Assembly (NCBI RefSeq): GCF_028745505.1
Contig: NZ_JAQZZL010000002.1
Location: 496,001-560,000, forward strand
DNA from: Lentisphaera marina
GTDB lineage: Bacteria; Verrucomicrobiota; Lentisphaeria; Lentisphaerales; Lentisphaeraceae
Direction of reading: 5' to 3'
DNA length: 64,000 nt
Positions within the stretch are counted from its first letter, which is position 1; every line of letters begins with the position of its first letter. A model generated the notes under the pieces. The model ran no database searches and was not told the DNA's origin. It worked only from the letters and a program-made list of their open reading frames with translations. The translations under genes and the position numbers were made by a program. This document shows, in pieces, positions 18,282-28,914 of this stretch.

Positions 18282-18632
18282 TTATAATATAGAGTTTATG
18301 AGTTCAACAAGATCGTCGAATTTAAAGGGTTTACTCAAGAAGAAGGTGTTCTCATTTGAGTCTTCTTCGAGTTGAGCCATGTTGGTTGAGGCGGAGATAA
18401 TGATAGCCTTGCTCTTGGGGACTTGTAGGCGAATTTCTTTGAGGAATTCAATACCATTCATTTTCGGCATGACTAAATCGGAGATGATGAGGTCAAAGTC
18501 ATTGGGGTCAATGGACTCCAGTGCTGTGATGGGAGAGTCGAAGGCGGTGATTTCGAAATTTTGTCTTTCTAAAATCATTTTTGTGAGTTTTAGAACAGTG
18601 GGTTCGTCATCAACTAATAAAATCCGAGGCAA
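18282..18632 (-). CDS. Single-domain response regulator (receiver only)
   Basis: A CheY-like receiver of 116 residues with no output domain. Starting at TTG 18632, 11 bases after a GGAG, the protein begins PRILLVDDEP. The acidic pocket (DDE), the phospho-acceptor aspartate in DLIISDLVMP, the conserved T/S in IIISAST and the lysine in FLSKPF are all present. A longer frame to 18698 exists but has no ribosome binding site and adds an unrelated leader. No histidine kinase is adjacent, so its partner is unknown. Confidence 0.85.
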   Translation of the reverse strand: MPRILLVDDEPTVLKLTKMILERQNFEITAFDSPITALESIDPNDFDLIISDLVMPKMNGIEFLKEIRLQVPKSKAIIISASTNMAQLEEDSNENTFFLSKPFKFDDLVELINSIL

Positions 18633-18828
18633 GCTAATCTCCTTAAAGTTGTTTATAAGATAGTTCCATGATGCGCATAAGTAAATGAGTTTAAACATGG
18701 GCTCAAGAGCTTTTTTCAGTAAAGTTTTTATTTAAAGATGAAGAATCGTAAAATGTACAGTTTTGTTTGTCTTTTTAGCTGTGTTTGAGCTGTGTTTGAG
18801 AAAAGTCGATCTAAGAAAAATTATTGGT

Positions 18829-18857
18829 TTGTCAGTCTTGAATAAGCGATGTATGTT
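18829..18857 (+). promoter_or_regulatory. Putative purA promoter
   Basis: TTGTCA (18829-18834) and TATGTT (18852-18857) are separated by 17 bases, about 45 bases before the purA start. A direct repeat GCTGTGTTTGA-GCTGTGTTTGA lies at 18779-18799, just upstream. Confidence 0.4.
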
Positions 18858-18901
18858 TGCGAGTTTGTAATATTTTTAAGATAATTAACTAGGAAAATTA
18901 A

Positions 18902-20182
<1,281 letters not shown>

Positions 20183-20194
20183 TTTAACTTGGGT

Positions 20195-20887
20195 ATGGAA
20201 ATAAGCGTACCCAAGCACATTGCCATCATTATGGATGGCAATGGACGATGGGCCGCGGAACGCGGCCTTGATCGTGTACAGGGGCATACAGAAGGCGTGT
20301 CTGCAGTTCTCAGAACTGTTGATGCTTGTCTGAAAAAAGGGGTTAAGTATTTAACCCTTTACACTTTTAGTACAGAAAACTGGAAGCGTTCAGAAGAAGA
20401 GGTCTCGGCCTTGATGATGCTTTTGGGTGAAGCTCTGACTAAGTACTTGCCGGACTTTATGGAGAAAGGTATTAAACTGTCAACTGTGGGCGATGTGCAA
20501 GCACTACCGGAGCAGGTATGTCGGAAGCTCGAGCATCTGCGCGAGACGACCAAAGATAATGATCAGATAGTTTTCAATTTGGCACTCAATTATGGTGGTC
20601 GTGACGAATTGGTTAGAAGCTGCCGTCGCATGATGGATGCAGGTGTGAAATCTGATGAGCTAACTGAGGAAGTTTTCGAATCTTATTTAGACTCAGCTGG
20701 AATGCCCGACCCCGAACTTTTAATTAGAACAAGTGGTGAAATGCGCATAAGTAATTTTCTTTTGTGGCAGATCTCCTATAGTGAATTTGTGTGTATGCCT
20801 GAATTTTGGCCCGACTTTGGTCCCGAACTCTTAGATAAGGCATTGGAAGATTTTAATGGAAGACAGCGTCGATTTGGTGGTCGTTAA
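20195..20887 (+). CDS. uppS: Isoprenyl (undecaprenyl) diphosphate synthase
   Basis: Makes the long-chain cis-polyprenyl diphosphate carrier used for peptidoglycan and surface glycan synthesis. It is 230 residues from the ATG at 20195 (a TTG at 20189 would add two). It has IIMDGNGRWA with the catalytic aspartate at about residue 14, TLYTFSTENWKR, and the C-terminal PDPELLIRTSGEMRISNFLLWQ region (diagnostic RTSGE and SNFLLWQ). It overlaps cdsA by one base (TAATG). Confidence 0.95.
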   Translation: MEISVPKHIAIIMDGNGRWAAERGLDRVQGHTEGVSAVLRTVDACLKKGVKYLTLYTFSTENWKRSEEEVSALMMLLGEALTKYLPDFMEKGIKLSTVGDVQALPEQVCRKLEHLRETTKDNDQIVFNLALNYGGRDELVRSCRRMMDAGVKSDELTEEVFESYLDSAGMPDPELLIRTSGEMRISNFLLWQISYSEFVCMPEFWPDFGPELLDKALEDFNGRQRRFGGR

Positions 20888-21777
20888 TGTTTAAATATAG
20901 ACTTATTTCTGGAATTGTACTCATTGCCTTAGTGACGAGCTCACTCGTATTGCAGGGAGTGGCCGGCGCAGTAGTATTCACGCTTTTAGCAATGATTATG
21001 CTTTTAGGTGGAATGCGAGAATTTTTTGATATGACCGACAAGATTGGTATTCCTGGCTATAAGCGACCAGGTATGTCCGCAGCCGCCTTGTTAGTTTTGG
21101 GGATTAGTGTCCCAGCAATTTTGGGTAAAGGCGGAGAGCATTTTCAGGGTGTGATCATCGAATTGCTCATGAGTTTTGTGGTCATCAGTGGTTTTGTTCG
21201 GGCCATGCAAGAAGAGGATTTAAAAGAGGGGCTTAAACGTCAGTTAATTTCTTTAGCGGGTTTCTTTTACATCGTTTGGAGCTTGAGCTTTTTGCTACGC
21301 ATTTATTTTGGCGAAGGAATCGGCATGAGTGGTCGCTACTTACTTGTCTATATGGTGCTTGTCACTAAATGTTCTGATATTGGTGCCTATTGTACTGGTA
21401 TGACAACTCATAAGCTAAGTGGTGGTAAAAACCATAAAATCGCACCGCGTCTAAGTCCTGGCAAGAGTTGGGAAGGCTTTATTGGCGGTATGGTGCTCTC
21501 TGTTGTCGTCGCGTTAGTTTTAGAAAAGCAGCTTTCTGAGCACTTGATGTTTCACGGTAAAGATGTGATTACCCCTTATGTGGCAGTGGGTATGGGTATC
21601 ATTGCCGCAAGCCTAGGTTTTATTGGCGATGTCTGTGAATCAATTTTCAAAAGAACAGCGAATGTCAAAGATTCTGGCAATACAATCCCAGGAATGGGTG
21701 GAGTTCTGGATGTTTTGGATAGTCTAATTTTAGTTGCTCCCCTATATTACCTCTATCTTCAGGTAGCGGTACTTTAA
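20887..21777 (+). CDS. cdsA: Phosphatidate cytidylyltransferase
   Basis: An integral membrane enzyme that makes CDP-diacylglycerol for phospholipid synthesis. It is 296 residues with about eight hydrophobic segments. The C-terminal signature includes SDIGAY near residue 163, LSPGKSWEGFIGG near 190 and GDVCESIFKR near 240. The uppS-cdsA-dxr order is a common bacterial arrangement. Confidence 0.95.
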   Translation: MFKYRLISGIVLIALVTSSLVLQGVAGAVVFTLLAMIMLLGGMREFFDMTDKIGIPGYKRPGMSAAALLVLGISVPAILGKGGEHFQGVIIELLMSFVVISGFVRAMQEEDLKEGLKRQLISLAGFFYIVWSLSFLLRIYFGEGIGMSGRYLLVYMVLVTKCSDIGAYCTGMTTHKLSGGKNHKIAPRLSPGKSWEGFIGGMVLSVVVALVLEKQLSEHLMFHGKDVITPYVAVGMGIIAASLGFIGDVCESIFKRTANVKDSGNTIPGMGGVLDVLDSLILVAPLYYLYLQVAVL

Positions 21778-21780
21778 AAA

Positions 21781-22941
21781 ATGGCAAAGAAAAAAATTGT
21801 AATCCTTGGTGTTACGGGCTCGATAGGTCAGAGTACGCTAAAGGTGGTGCGTCATTTGCCCGAACAATTTGAGATTGTCGGTATTGCAGGTGGTAGTCGT
21901 TGGCAGGAGACTGCGGATATCGCAAATGAGTTTAATGTTCCCTATGCTTCCGTATCAAATGAATCGGATTACGAAAACTTTAGTAAAGCGGTAAACAATT
22001 CTGAAACTCTTCACGGTGAACAGGCACTTATAAAAATGTGTACCTTGCCAGAAGTGGACTTAGTACTTTGTGGGATTGTTGGGACGAGTGCTCTGCTTCC
22101 AGTCTATGAAGCTGTGAAATTGGGTAAGACAATTGCTTTGGCAAGTAAAGAGATTTTAGTGGCAGCAGGAGAAGTTATCATGGAGGCTGCTCATCAGAGT
22201 GGTTCGAATATCCTCCCTGTCGATAGTGAACACAGTGCGATTTATCAGTGTTTAGATGGTAAAAAGCTCAATGAAGTTCGTCGTGTCATTTTAACTTGTA
22301 GTGGTGGGCCCTTCCTCCGAAGAGAAGAGGGCTTTTGTACAGTGGGAGTCGACGATGCCTTAAAACATCCAACTTGGGAGATGGGAAGAAAGATTTCTAT
22401 TGACTCAGCGAGTTTGATGAACAAGGCCCTGGAAGTTATTGAGGCACGTTGGTTATTTGACTTAGAGCCTGATCAAGTTGACGTGGTTATTCATCCGCAA
22501 TCTATTGTGCATTCAATGGTGGAGTTTACTGATAATACAATTTTAGCGCAAATGAGTGAAAACGATATGGTTTTTCCCATTCAGTTTGCGATGACTTATC
22601 CCGAACGTTTTTCCAGTAGTTTAAAACCAATGGATTTTACCAAGGCCATGAGTTTAACTTTCGAAGGGCCAGATCACGCACGTTTCCCTTCTTTGCGTTT
22701 TGCGCATAGAGCTATGAATATGGGAGGAGCGGCACCAGCTATACTCAACGCAGTGAATGAAGTCGCCGTACATGCATTTTTAAATGAACGCATCCGCTTT
22801 TCGGCTATCTGGTCTTTAATTGAAAAGTTTCTCGATAAGGCAGATGAATACCCAGGTTCGGATTTAAAAGAAATTTTAGACGCAGATGCTCGCGTACGAA
22901 AAGAAGCAGAAGAATGTATTGCCTCAGGAGAATATAAATGA
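21781..22941 (+). CDS. dxr: 1-deoxy-D-xylulose 5-phosphate reductoisomerase
   Basis: Second enzyme of the MEP isoprenoid pathway, NADPH-dependent. It is 386 residues, full length. It has the NADPH motif GVTGSIGQST near residue 9, LASKEILVAAG near 121, the metal/substrate segment PVDSEHSAIYQC near 148, SGGPF near 177 and MNKALEVIEARWLF near 216. It starts three bases after cdsA and overlaps gmk by four bases. Confidence 0.97.
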   Translation: MAKKKIVILGVTGSIGQSTLKVVRHLPEQFEIVGIAGGSRWQETADIANEFNVPYASVSNESDYENFSKAVNNSETLHGEQALIKMCTLPEVDLVLCGIVGTSALLPVYEAVKLGKTIALASKEILVAAGEVIMEAAHQSGSNILPVDSEHSAIYQCLDGKKLNEVRRVILTCSGGPFLRREEGFCTVGVDDALKHPTWEMGRKISIDSASLMNKALEVIEARWLFDLEPDQVDVVIHPQSIVHSMVEFTDNTILAQMSENDMVFPIQFAMTYPERFSSSLKPMDFTKAMSLTFEGPDHARFPSLRFAHRAMNMGGAAPAILNAVNEVAVHAFLNERIRFSAIWSLIEKFLDKADEYPGSDLKEILDADARVRKEAEECIASGEYK

Positions 22942-23561
22942 GTCAGGGTGTAGCTATTATTATGTCGGGCCCTAGTGGCGCAGGCAAGTCTACGGTGTGC
23001 CATATCTTACTCAAAGAAGATCAGAATTTGAGTTTCTCCGTTAGTTGTACGACGCGTCAGCCTCGAGCTGGAGAGCAAGATGGAGTGGATTACCACTTCC
23101 TCAGTCGAAAAGAATTTGAGAAACGCATTGCGGAGGGTGATCTTTTAGAATATGCTGAAGTGCACGGGAATTATTACGGAACTTTGAAATCAGCGGTTTT
23201 GGATCAAGTTCAGCAAGGAAAATCAGTTTTGATTGATATTGATGTTCAGGGCCAGCGCCTCATTCGCAAAGCTTGTGAAAATGATGCGGATTTAGATTCA
23301 GCAAGTGTTTTTGTCTTTTTTGCTCCGCCATCCTACAAGGATTTAGAGAGCCGCTTACGTGGCCGTGGTACGGAGGATGAAGAATCTTTAAATAAACGAT
23401 TGGCTAATGCTAAGGGCGAATTAGAGGCTTGGTCAGAATATGATTACATGCTTATAAATCATAAGCCCGAGCAGGCGGCTGCCGAGTTGCGAGCAGTGAT
23501 TGATGCGGAGAAAGTTAAGGTCTCTCGCGTTGATTTAGAACAGGGTTGGCCTTATGTCTAG
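22938..23561 (+). CDS. gmk: Guanylate kinase
   Basis: Phosphorylates GMP to GDP with ATP. It is 207 residues with P-loop GPSGAGKST at 11-19, SCTTRQPRAGE and DGVDYHF for GMP binding, and the lid region with RLRGRGTEDEES. It overlaps dxr upstream by ATGA and the next gene by 8 bases. Confidence 0.96.
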   Translation: MSQGVAIIMSGPSGAGKSTVCHILLKEDQNLSFSVSCTTRQPRAGEQDGVDYHFLSRKEFEKRIAEGDLLEYAEVHGNYYGTLKSAVLDQVQQGKSVLIDIDVQGQRLIRKACENDADLDSASVFVFFAPPSYKDLESRLRGRGTEDEESLNKRLANAKGELEAWSEYDYMLINHKPEQAAAELRAVIDAEKVKVSRVDLEQGWPYV

Positions 23562-24081
23562 TATTCGTGAATATCAGGGGATTGTACCCCAAATCGGCAA
23601 AGATGTTTTAGTCGATGAGACTGCAGTTATTATTGGTGATGTTGTCATTGGTGATGATGCGAGCATTTGGCCCACGACCGTGATTCGCGGGGATGTGAAC
23701 TCGATTCGCATTGGGACTGGAACAAATATTCAAGATGCTTCAGTTTTGCATGTAACTCATAAAAATGAAGCCAATCCAAATGGTTATCCATTGATCATAG
23801 GTGATAATGTCACTGTGGGGCATCGTGTGACTTTGCATGGTTGTCATGTGGGGGATTTCTGTTTTATCGGTATGGGTGCGATTATCATGGATGGTGCGGT
23901 CTTAGAAGAGCGCGTAATGGTAGGGGCAGGTGCGCTAGTTACACAAAATGCTCAGCTAGAATCTGGATATCTTTATTTAGGATCACCAGCGAAGAAAGCG
24001 CGTCCTCTCAATGAGGCTGAATTGCAATGGCTAGAAAAGTCAGCAGAAAATTATATTCGCTTTAAAAATACTTATCTCTAA
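23554..24081 (+). CDS. Gamma-carbonic anhydrase family protein
   Basis: A 175-residue left-handed beta-helix trimer protein of the gamma-class carbonic anhydrase/acetyltransferase-like family. The metal histidines are H66 or H69 (VLHVTHK), H90 and H95 (VGHRVTLHG). Hexapeptide repeats run from about residue 20 to 150. Many members lack proven anhydrase activity, so the exact reaction is uncertain. Confidence 0.88.
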   Translation: MSSIREYQGIVPQIGKDVLVDETAVIIGDVVIGDDASIWPTTVIRGDVNSIRIGTGTNIQDASVLHVTHKNEANPNGYPLIIGDNVTVGHRVTLHGCHVGDFCFIGMGAIIMDGAVLEERVMVGAGALVTQNAQLESGYLYLGSPAKKARPLNEAELQWLEKSAENYIRFKNTYL

Positions 24082-24084
24082 GAG

Positions 24085-24927
24085 ATGAAAGCACGGGGAA
24101 GATTAGCACCAACGCCATCAGGGGAATTGCACCTGGGGCATGCGGCTAGTTTTTTGCGAGTTCAGCAAAGTATTCGTGAGAAAAACGGAACACTAATTTT
24201 ACGTATAGAAGATGTTGATCGTTTACGATGTAAGCAAGAATTCGTTGATTCTTCAATCGAGGCCCTGAAAGCTTTGGGCATCACTTGGGAGGAGGGGCCC
24301 GATCTTGGTGGTGATTTTGGACCTTATGTTCAGAGTGAAAAAACAGCAAGATATAAAGAAATAATTCTAAAGCTACGTGATTTAAACTTGGTTTACCCCT
24401 GCCCAGTTTCTCGTCGTCAATTACGTGAGCATGGTTTTGATCTAGCTCATGGTGAGGCGCTATTTCCAAAAGAACTACGTGATTCATGTGATCAAATACC
24501 TGAAGATCCTTGGTCAATCAATTGGCGCTTTCGCGTTCCCGATGGTTTAAAGCTCAGCTTTTATGATCAAGAGTTGCAAAAAGAAATTACATTTGAGGCA
24601 GGTATAGACTTCGGCGATTTTATCGTTTGGCGACGCGATGGCATGGCGAGTTATGAACTTTCAGTCGTTGTCGATGATCACGACATGAAAATTAGCGAGG
24701 TGGTGCGCGGTGAGGATTTGCTCCTATCAACCGCACGGCAATTGTTGATCTATCGCAGCTTCGGCTGGGATGAACCCCAATTTGGTCATTGCCCCATTCT
24801 CAAAGATGGAGAAGGGGAGAAACTCGCGAAGACTCGAGGTTCGCGATCACTAAAAAGTATTTTTTCTGAGGGGCGCGATTGGAGGCAGATGTTAAAAGAT
24901 TGCGGCCTCGGCAAAGTCCTCGACTAA
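24085..24927 (+). CDS. gluQ: Glutamyl-Q tRNA(Asp) synthetase-like protein
   Basis: A 280-residue paralogue of the glutamyl-tRNA synthetase catalytic core without the anticodon-binding domain. It has the class I HLGH motif at 16-19, RIEDVDRLRC near 42, and KLAKTRGSRSL as the KMSKS-like loop near 250. GluQ enzymes attach glutamate to queuosine in tRNA(Asp). The cysteines of the zinc-binding insertion are mostly absent (only YPCP is left), as in several non-proteobacterial members. It begins three bases after the preceding gene. Confidence 0.82.
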   Translation: MKARGRLAPTPSGELHLGHAASFLRVQQSIREKNGTLILRIEDVDRLRCKQEFVDSSIEALKALGITWEEGPDLGGDFGPYVQSEKTARYKEIILKLRDLNLVYPCPVSRRQLREHGFDLAHGEALFPKELRDSCDQIPEDPWSINWRFRVPDGLKLSFYDQELQKEITFEAGIDFGDFIVWRRDGMASYELSVVVDDHDMKISEVVRGEDLLLSTARQLLIYRSFGWDEPQFGHCPILKDGEGEKLAKTRGSRSLKSIFSEGRDWRQMLKDCGLGKVLD

Positions 24928-24961
24928 TTGCTAGTTCCAGCATTCAACATCCAAACCCCAA

Positions 24962-25384
24962 TTAGTTCGAAACTTCTTCAGCGCCTTGGGTGCTAAGGTG
25001 AGCGACGAGTTCATTTGCGAGATCCGCAAATAGAGTCCCGCCATTAAAGGCTTGAGCTCCTAAGAGCATAGCTTGAACTTGAGTCGCAACTTGTCCGCAT
25101 TTGATGGTGACGGTCGGCGTTTTTGTCTGTGGGTCGACACTCCATTTGGATATGTATGAATTGGCGAGCATACGACTAAAGACTGCTCCCCATTGAATAG
25201 CGATACTGTTTTCTAGCTCGGGAGGGGTGCCTTCGGGCCATTTTTCTTTGATGGCTTGGTCGCGTGCATCGTCGAGTTGGCAAATTTCTTCTAGGATGAA
25301 ATTCCACTCTGCGTCGTAGTTAATTTCTTTGCAAAGGCTTAAGAATTTATCACATTCGTTTTTTATGTATTCTTCTGGGCTCAT
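24962..25384 (-). CDS. Hypothetical protein, 140 residues
   Basis: A soluble, mostly helical, acidic protein of no family I recognise. It has no signal peptide. It is convergent with gluQ and divergent from the HopJ-family gene. The start ATG has a GAGAAGC sequence about 9 bases upstream, which is an acceptable ribosome binding site. Confidence 0.6.
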   Translation of the reverse strand: MSPEEYIKNECDKFLSLCKEINYDAEWNFILEEICQLDDARDQAIKEKWPEGTPPELENSIAIQWGAVFSRMLANSYISKWSVDPQTKTPTVTIKCGQVATQVQAMLLGAQAFNGGTLFADLANELVAHLSTQGAEEVSN

Positions 25385-25559
25385 TTTCAGCTTCTCTTGT
25401 CAATAAATTATAATATTCAACCATTATAAAATTGAGCTTTCTTTATACAAGCGAAAAAAGTGATCATTTAAGTTGTTTAAAATGAAAGCCTAAGTATTAT
25501 GAAAAATCTGTTAAATCACAGCTAGTGAAGCTGAGTAAAATGAATATTAAGGAACTAAG

Positions 25560-25904
25560 ATGAAACTTGAAGGGTTTTTAGACAAAGTTAAAAGTCGTCC
25601 AAAAAAAATTGAGTTCGCAGAAACGATGAAAGTTATTGAAGGTAACTATGATTTTACTGAGACCACATTCGAAAACGGTGAATTAGTTAATTGTTCTGGT
25701 GAAAATAATGGTTCGTGCAAAGTTTTTGCTTTCGCTCAAATGCACGACTTAAGTAAAGATGAAACTTTGGCTCTCTTTGGTATTTATTACCGCGCAGACG
25801 TTTTGACTTATCCCGATGGTGAAGATCACCCCAATATCCGCCAATTCATGAAATCGGGTTGGGAAGGTATTAAGTATGCCGGACAAGCTTTAAGTCCCAA
25901 GTAA
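25560..25904 (+). CDS. HopJ-family protein
   Basis: A 114-residue protein with the HopJ pattern: F-ETM-VIE-NYDFTET-F-NG near residues 20-40, NGSCKVFAFAQ near 50 and a final GI-Y-DVL--P-G-DH-NIR-F---GW-GI. The name comes from a Pseudomonas type III effector, but homologues occur widely in non-pathogenic marine bacteria, so no effector role is implied here. A good ribosome binding site (AAGGAACTAAG) precedes the ATG. The biochemical function is unknown. Confidence 0.82.
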   Translation: MKLEGFLDKVKSRPKKIEFAETMKVIEGNYDFTETTFENGELVNCSGENNGSCKVFAFAQMHDLSKDETLALFGIYYRADVLTYPDGEDHPNIRQFMKSGWEGIKYAGQALSPK

Positions 25905-25959
25905 AAAATACTGATTTTATTGGACTCTAAAATAAAAGAGCTTAATTGAGCAAGAAGAG

Positions 25960-25987
25960 TTGACAAGCAGGGGAATCAAATTATGGT
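25960..25987 (+). promoter_or_regulatory. Putative promoter of the rplM-rpsI operon
   Basis: A perfect TTGACA (25960-25965) and TATGGT (25982-25987) with a 16-base spacer lie 70 bases before rplM. Confidence 0.5.
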
Positions 25988-26057
25988 TGTGTTCCCGTTT
26001 TTTAGCCTCGCTGAATTACGCTATAAATAATTAAAAAACAACTGGATACAAGATACA

Positions 26058-26483
26058 ATGAAAACTTACCTTCCAAAAGCCTCAGAATTTGAGCGCAAAT
26101 GGCTTGTGTTTGATGCCGAAGAGCAAGTGCTTGGTAGACTGGCTGTTAGAATCGCTGACGCATTACGCGGCAAAGATCAGCCTACATATACACCTCACAT
26201 GGATTGTGGTGCTAACGTTATCGTTATCAACGCAGACAAAGTAAAACTTACTGGTAGAAAAGAAACAGAAAAAACTTACATCGGCCACACTGGCTGGGTT
26301 GGTGGTCAAACTGTTACGACTCCAGAAGAAGTAAGAGCAAAAGATGCTACTCGTTTAGTTCTTTGGGCTGTTAAAGGCATGTTGGACGACGGTCGTTTAG
26401 GTCGTAGTCTTTTCAAGAAGCTTCACGTATACACTGGAGCAGAACACCCACACGAGGCTCAAAAGCCCGTTAAAGCAAACTAA
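26058..26483 (+). CDS. rplM: 50S ribosomal protein L13
   Basis: A 141-residue L13, full length. Typical segments are WLVFDAEEQVLGRLA near residue 20, GKDQPTYTPHMDCG near 45 and the C-terminal LHVYTGAEHPHEAQKP. It is followed 12 bases later by rpsI, the conserved order. Confidence 0.97.
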   Translation: MKTYLPKASEFERKWLVFDAEEQVLGRLAVRIADALRGKDQPTYTPHMDCGANVIVINADKVKLTGRKETEKTYIGHTGWVGGQTVTTPEEVRAKDATRLVLWAVKGMLDDGRLGRSLFKKLHVYTGAEHPHEAQKPVKAN

Positions 26484-26495
26484 GAGAGTCTAGAT

Positions 26496-26888
26496 ATGTC
26501 TAAAGAAGAAATTTGGGGCACAGGACGTCGTAAAAGTGCTGTGGCTCGTGTTAAGCTCACAAAAGGCAGTGGCGTTATCACTGTAAATAAGAAAAAGCTC
26601 GAAGATTATTTCCCGCAAGAACAATTGCGCAACTACTTATCTCAGCCTATCCAAGTAACGGGTACAGAAGGTCAATTCGACCTCCTTATCAACGTTAATG
26701 GTGGTGGTAAAGTAGGTCAAGCCGGTGCATTACGCCACGGTATTGCTCGTGCAATTCTTGCCTATGATGAAGATTCACGTTCAGTACTCAAGCAAAGCGG
26801 TCTCTTGACTCGTAATGCTCGTGTTAAAGAACGTCAGAAACCAGGTCAGCCTGGCGCACGTAAACGCTTCCAGTTCTCTAAGCGTTAA
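26496..26888 (+). CDS. rpsI: 30S ribosomal protein S9
   Basis: A 130-residue S9, full length, with GTGRRKSAVARV at the N-terminus, GGGKVGQAGALRHGIARA near 70 and the C-terminal KKRFQFSKR-type tail (GARKRFQFSKR) that reaches the P-site tRNA. It forms an operon with rplM and ends at a strong terminator. Confidence 0.97.
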   Translation: MSKEEIWGTGRRKSAVARVKLTKGSGVITVNKKKLEDYFPQEQLRNYLSQPIQVTGTEGQFDLLINVNGGGKVGQAGALRHGIARAILAYDEDSRSVLKQSGLLTRNARVKERQKPGQPGARKRFQFSKR

Positions 26889-26907
26889 GCGAAGTTCATC
26901 CTTCATG

Positions 26908-26940
26908 GAGCCCCGAGCTTTCGCTTTGGGGCTCTTTTTG
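26908..26940 (+). terminator. Rho-independent terminator after rpsI
   Basis: GAGCCCC (26908-26914) pairs with GGGGCTC (26928-26934) and is followed by a T-rich run (TTTTTG, then more T). Confidence 0.8.
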
Positions 26941-26975
26941 TTTTTATCAGATAAGTTTAAATTAAGGTTTATAAA

Positions 26976-28019
26976 ATGAGCGATCATCAGGTCGGTAAAA
27001 TTAAGGCAGCTATTGTAGGTGCCAGCGGATATAGCGGTGAAGAATTATTGAGGTTGCTTTTTAGGCACGCTCAAGTGGATATCGTGTGCGTTACTTCACG
27101 CCAATATGCCGGCCGACCAGTGGGAGATGTTTTTCCTCGTTTTACAGGACTCGATTTAAACTTTTCTTCTCCGTCAATTGATGAAATTGCGGAAAGCGCA
27201 GATGTGGCCTTTTTAGCCTTGCCACATGGCGTAGCGGCAGAATTTGCCATTCCCTTAGTAGAGAAGGACGTCAAAGTCATCGATATATCAGCTGACTTCC
27301 GTCTCAAATCAACCGAAAAGTACCTCGAGTATTACAATGCGGTACATCCGGCTCCCGAATTATTGAAGAAAGCCGTCTATGGTGCTCCTGAGCGCAGAAA
27401 AGAAGCGATTAAAAATGCTGATCTCGTCGCTTGCCCAGGTTGTTACCCCACGAGTATTGCACTGCCTTTGATTCCCTTATTAAAAGCCGGTTTGATTTCT
27501 AGCGAAGGTATTGTTTGTAGTTCAATGTCTGGCGTCAGTGGTGCTGGCCGCAAAGTTGATTTGCCCTTTATATTTCCCGAATGCAACGAGAGTGTGCGTC
27601 CTTATGGAATCGTGGGTCACCGTCACCTCCCCGAAATTGAACAAGAACTTGCGGAAGCCGCAGGTGTTGATGAGGTAGCGATTAATTTTATCCCTCACTT
27701 AGTACCAACTAATCGTGGGATTCATTCTTCGATCATTGCTAAGCTTAAGCAAGGTGTGACAGCCGATCAAATCCGTGAAACGTGGAATGAGTATTATGCT
27801 GATGCTCCCTTCGTGCGAGTTTTACCTGCAGGACGTTTAGCAGACACTAAGAATGTGACTTTGACCAACTACTGTGAAATTGCCTGTGCGACAGATGCGC
27901 ATACGGGCAATGTGATTTTGAGTTCCGCGATTGATAACTTAACGAAAGGCGCGGCGGGACAAGCAGTACAAAATATGAATATAGTTTTTGGCTTTGATGA
28001 AAAAGCCGGCCTTTTATAG
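26976..28019 (+). CDS. argC: N-acetyl-gamma-glutamyl-phosphate reductase
   Basis: Third step of arginine synthesis: NADPH reduction of N-acetylglutamyl phosphate to the semialdehyde. It is 347 residues. The N-terminal Rossmann motif is GASGYSGEELLRLL (about 16-29), and the catalytic cysteine lies in LVACPGCYPTS near 150. It opens the argC-argB-argD-argF cluster. Confidence 0.96.
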   Translation: MSDHQVGKIKAAIVGASGYSGEELLRLLFRHAQVDIVCVTSRQYAGRPVGDVFPRFTGLDLNFSSPSIDEIAESADVAFLALPHGVAAEFAIPLVEKDVKVIDISADFRLKSTEKYLEYYNAVHPAPELLKKAVYGAPERRKEAIKNADLVACPGCYPTSIALPLIPLLKAGLISSEGIVCSSMSGVSGAGRKVDLPFIFPECNESVRPYGIVGHRHLPEIEQELAEAAGVDEVAINFIPHLVPTNRGIHSSIIAKLKQGVTADQIRETWNEYYADAPFVRVLPAGRLADTKNVTLTNYCEIACATDAHTGNVILSSAIDNLTKGAAGQAVQNMNIVFGFDEKAGLL

Positions 28020-28029
28020 GATAGATCTT

Positions 28030-28905
28030 ATGGAAAAGACAATAGAAAAAGCAGCACTTCTCATGGAGGCGCTCCCTTATATCCAAGAATTTCGCGACGA
28101 AATAGTCGTGGTGAAATTCGGCGGTAGTGCCATGGAAAAACCCGAAATTATCGAAGCGGTTTTACGCGACGTTGTGCTCATGGAGTGCATTGGCATGAGA
28201 CCCGTGATTGTTCATGGTGGAGGTAAAGCGATTTCAGCAAAACTGGAAACCATGGGTTTGGAAGTGAAGCGCACAGGTGGCATGCGCCATACTTGTAGCG
28301 TCACTATTGATGTTGTGGATGATGTTTTACATAACGAAGTCAATAGCCACTTACTCGAACTTTTAGCTAAGCATAAAGGCAAAGCGCAGCGTGTTTCAGG
28401 CAAAGATATTCTCAAAGCTGAAAAGCTTTTTGTGAAAGACCCTGAATCTGGCGAAGATGTGGATGTAGGTTTTGTGGGCAATGTCAGTGAAGTTGATGCT
28501 GAATACATTCACGACATTATTGAAGCGGGTGTGATCCCCGTGATTGCGCCCCTCGCAAAAGATTCCGCAGGTCACACTTATAACATCAATGCCGATATTG
28601 CGGCTGCGAAGATCGCAGAATCCATCAAAGCGCGCAAGCTCGTTTATCTTTCCGATGTTCCGGGGCTTTTAAGTGATCCTTCGGATGAAAACACCCTAAT
28701 CAACACGATTAAAGTGCACGAAGTTGAAGAGTACATTGCCGACGGAACCATTTCTGGTGGCATGTTGCCCAAAATTCTCAGTGCTGTAGAGGCTTTGAAA
28801 GTTGGGACCAAAAAAGTCCACATGATTGATGGTCGTATGCAACACTCACTTTTGCTTGAGATTTTTACTGATAGTGGTGTTGGAACAGAGATTTTAGCTG
28901 ACTAG
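28030..28905 (+). CDS. argB: Acetylglutamate kinase
   Basis: Second step of arginine synthesis: ATP-dependent phosphorylation of N-acetylglutamate. It is 291 residues from the ATG at 28030, which has AGGA upstream. A longer frame from 27988 overlaps argC and is unlikely. Motifs are VVKFGGSAM near 27, VHGGGKAIS near 60, NINADIAAAKIAE near 185 and the C-terminal GGMLPKILSAV. It lies 10 bases after argC. Confidence 0.96.
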   Translation: MEKTIEKAALLMEALPYIQEFRDEIVVVKFGGSAMEKPEIIEAVLRDVVLMECIGMRPVIVHGGGKAISAKLETMGLEVKRTGGMRHTCSVTIDVVDDVLHNEVNSHLLELLAKHKGKAQRVSGKDILKAEKLFVKDPESGEDVDVGFVGNVSEVDAEYIHDIIEAGVIPVIAPLAKDSAGHTYNINADIAAAKIAESIKARKLVYLSDVPGLLSDPSDENTLINTIKVHEVEEYIADGTISGGMLPKILSAVEALKVGTKKVHMIDGRMQHSLLLEIFTDSGVGTEILAD

Positions 28906-28914
28906 GAGAAAGTC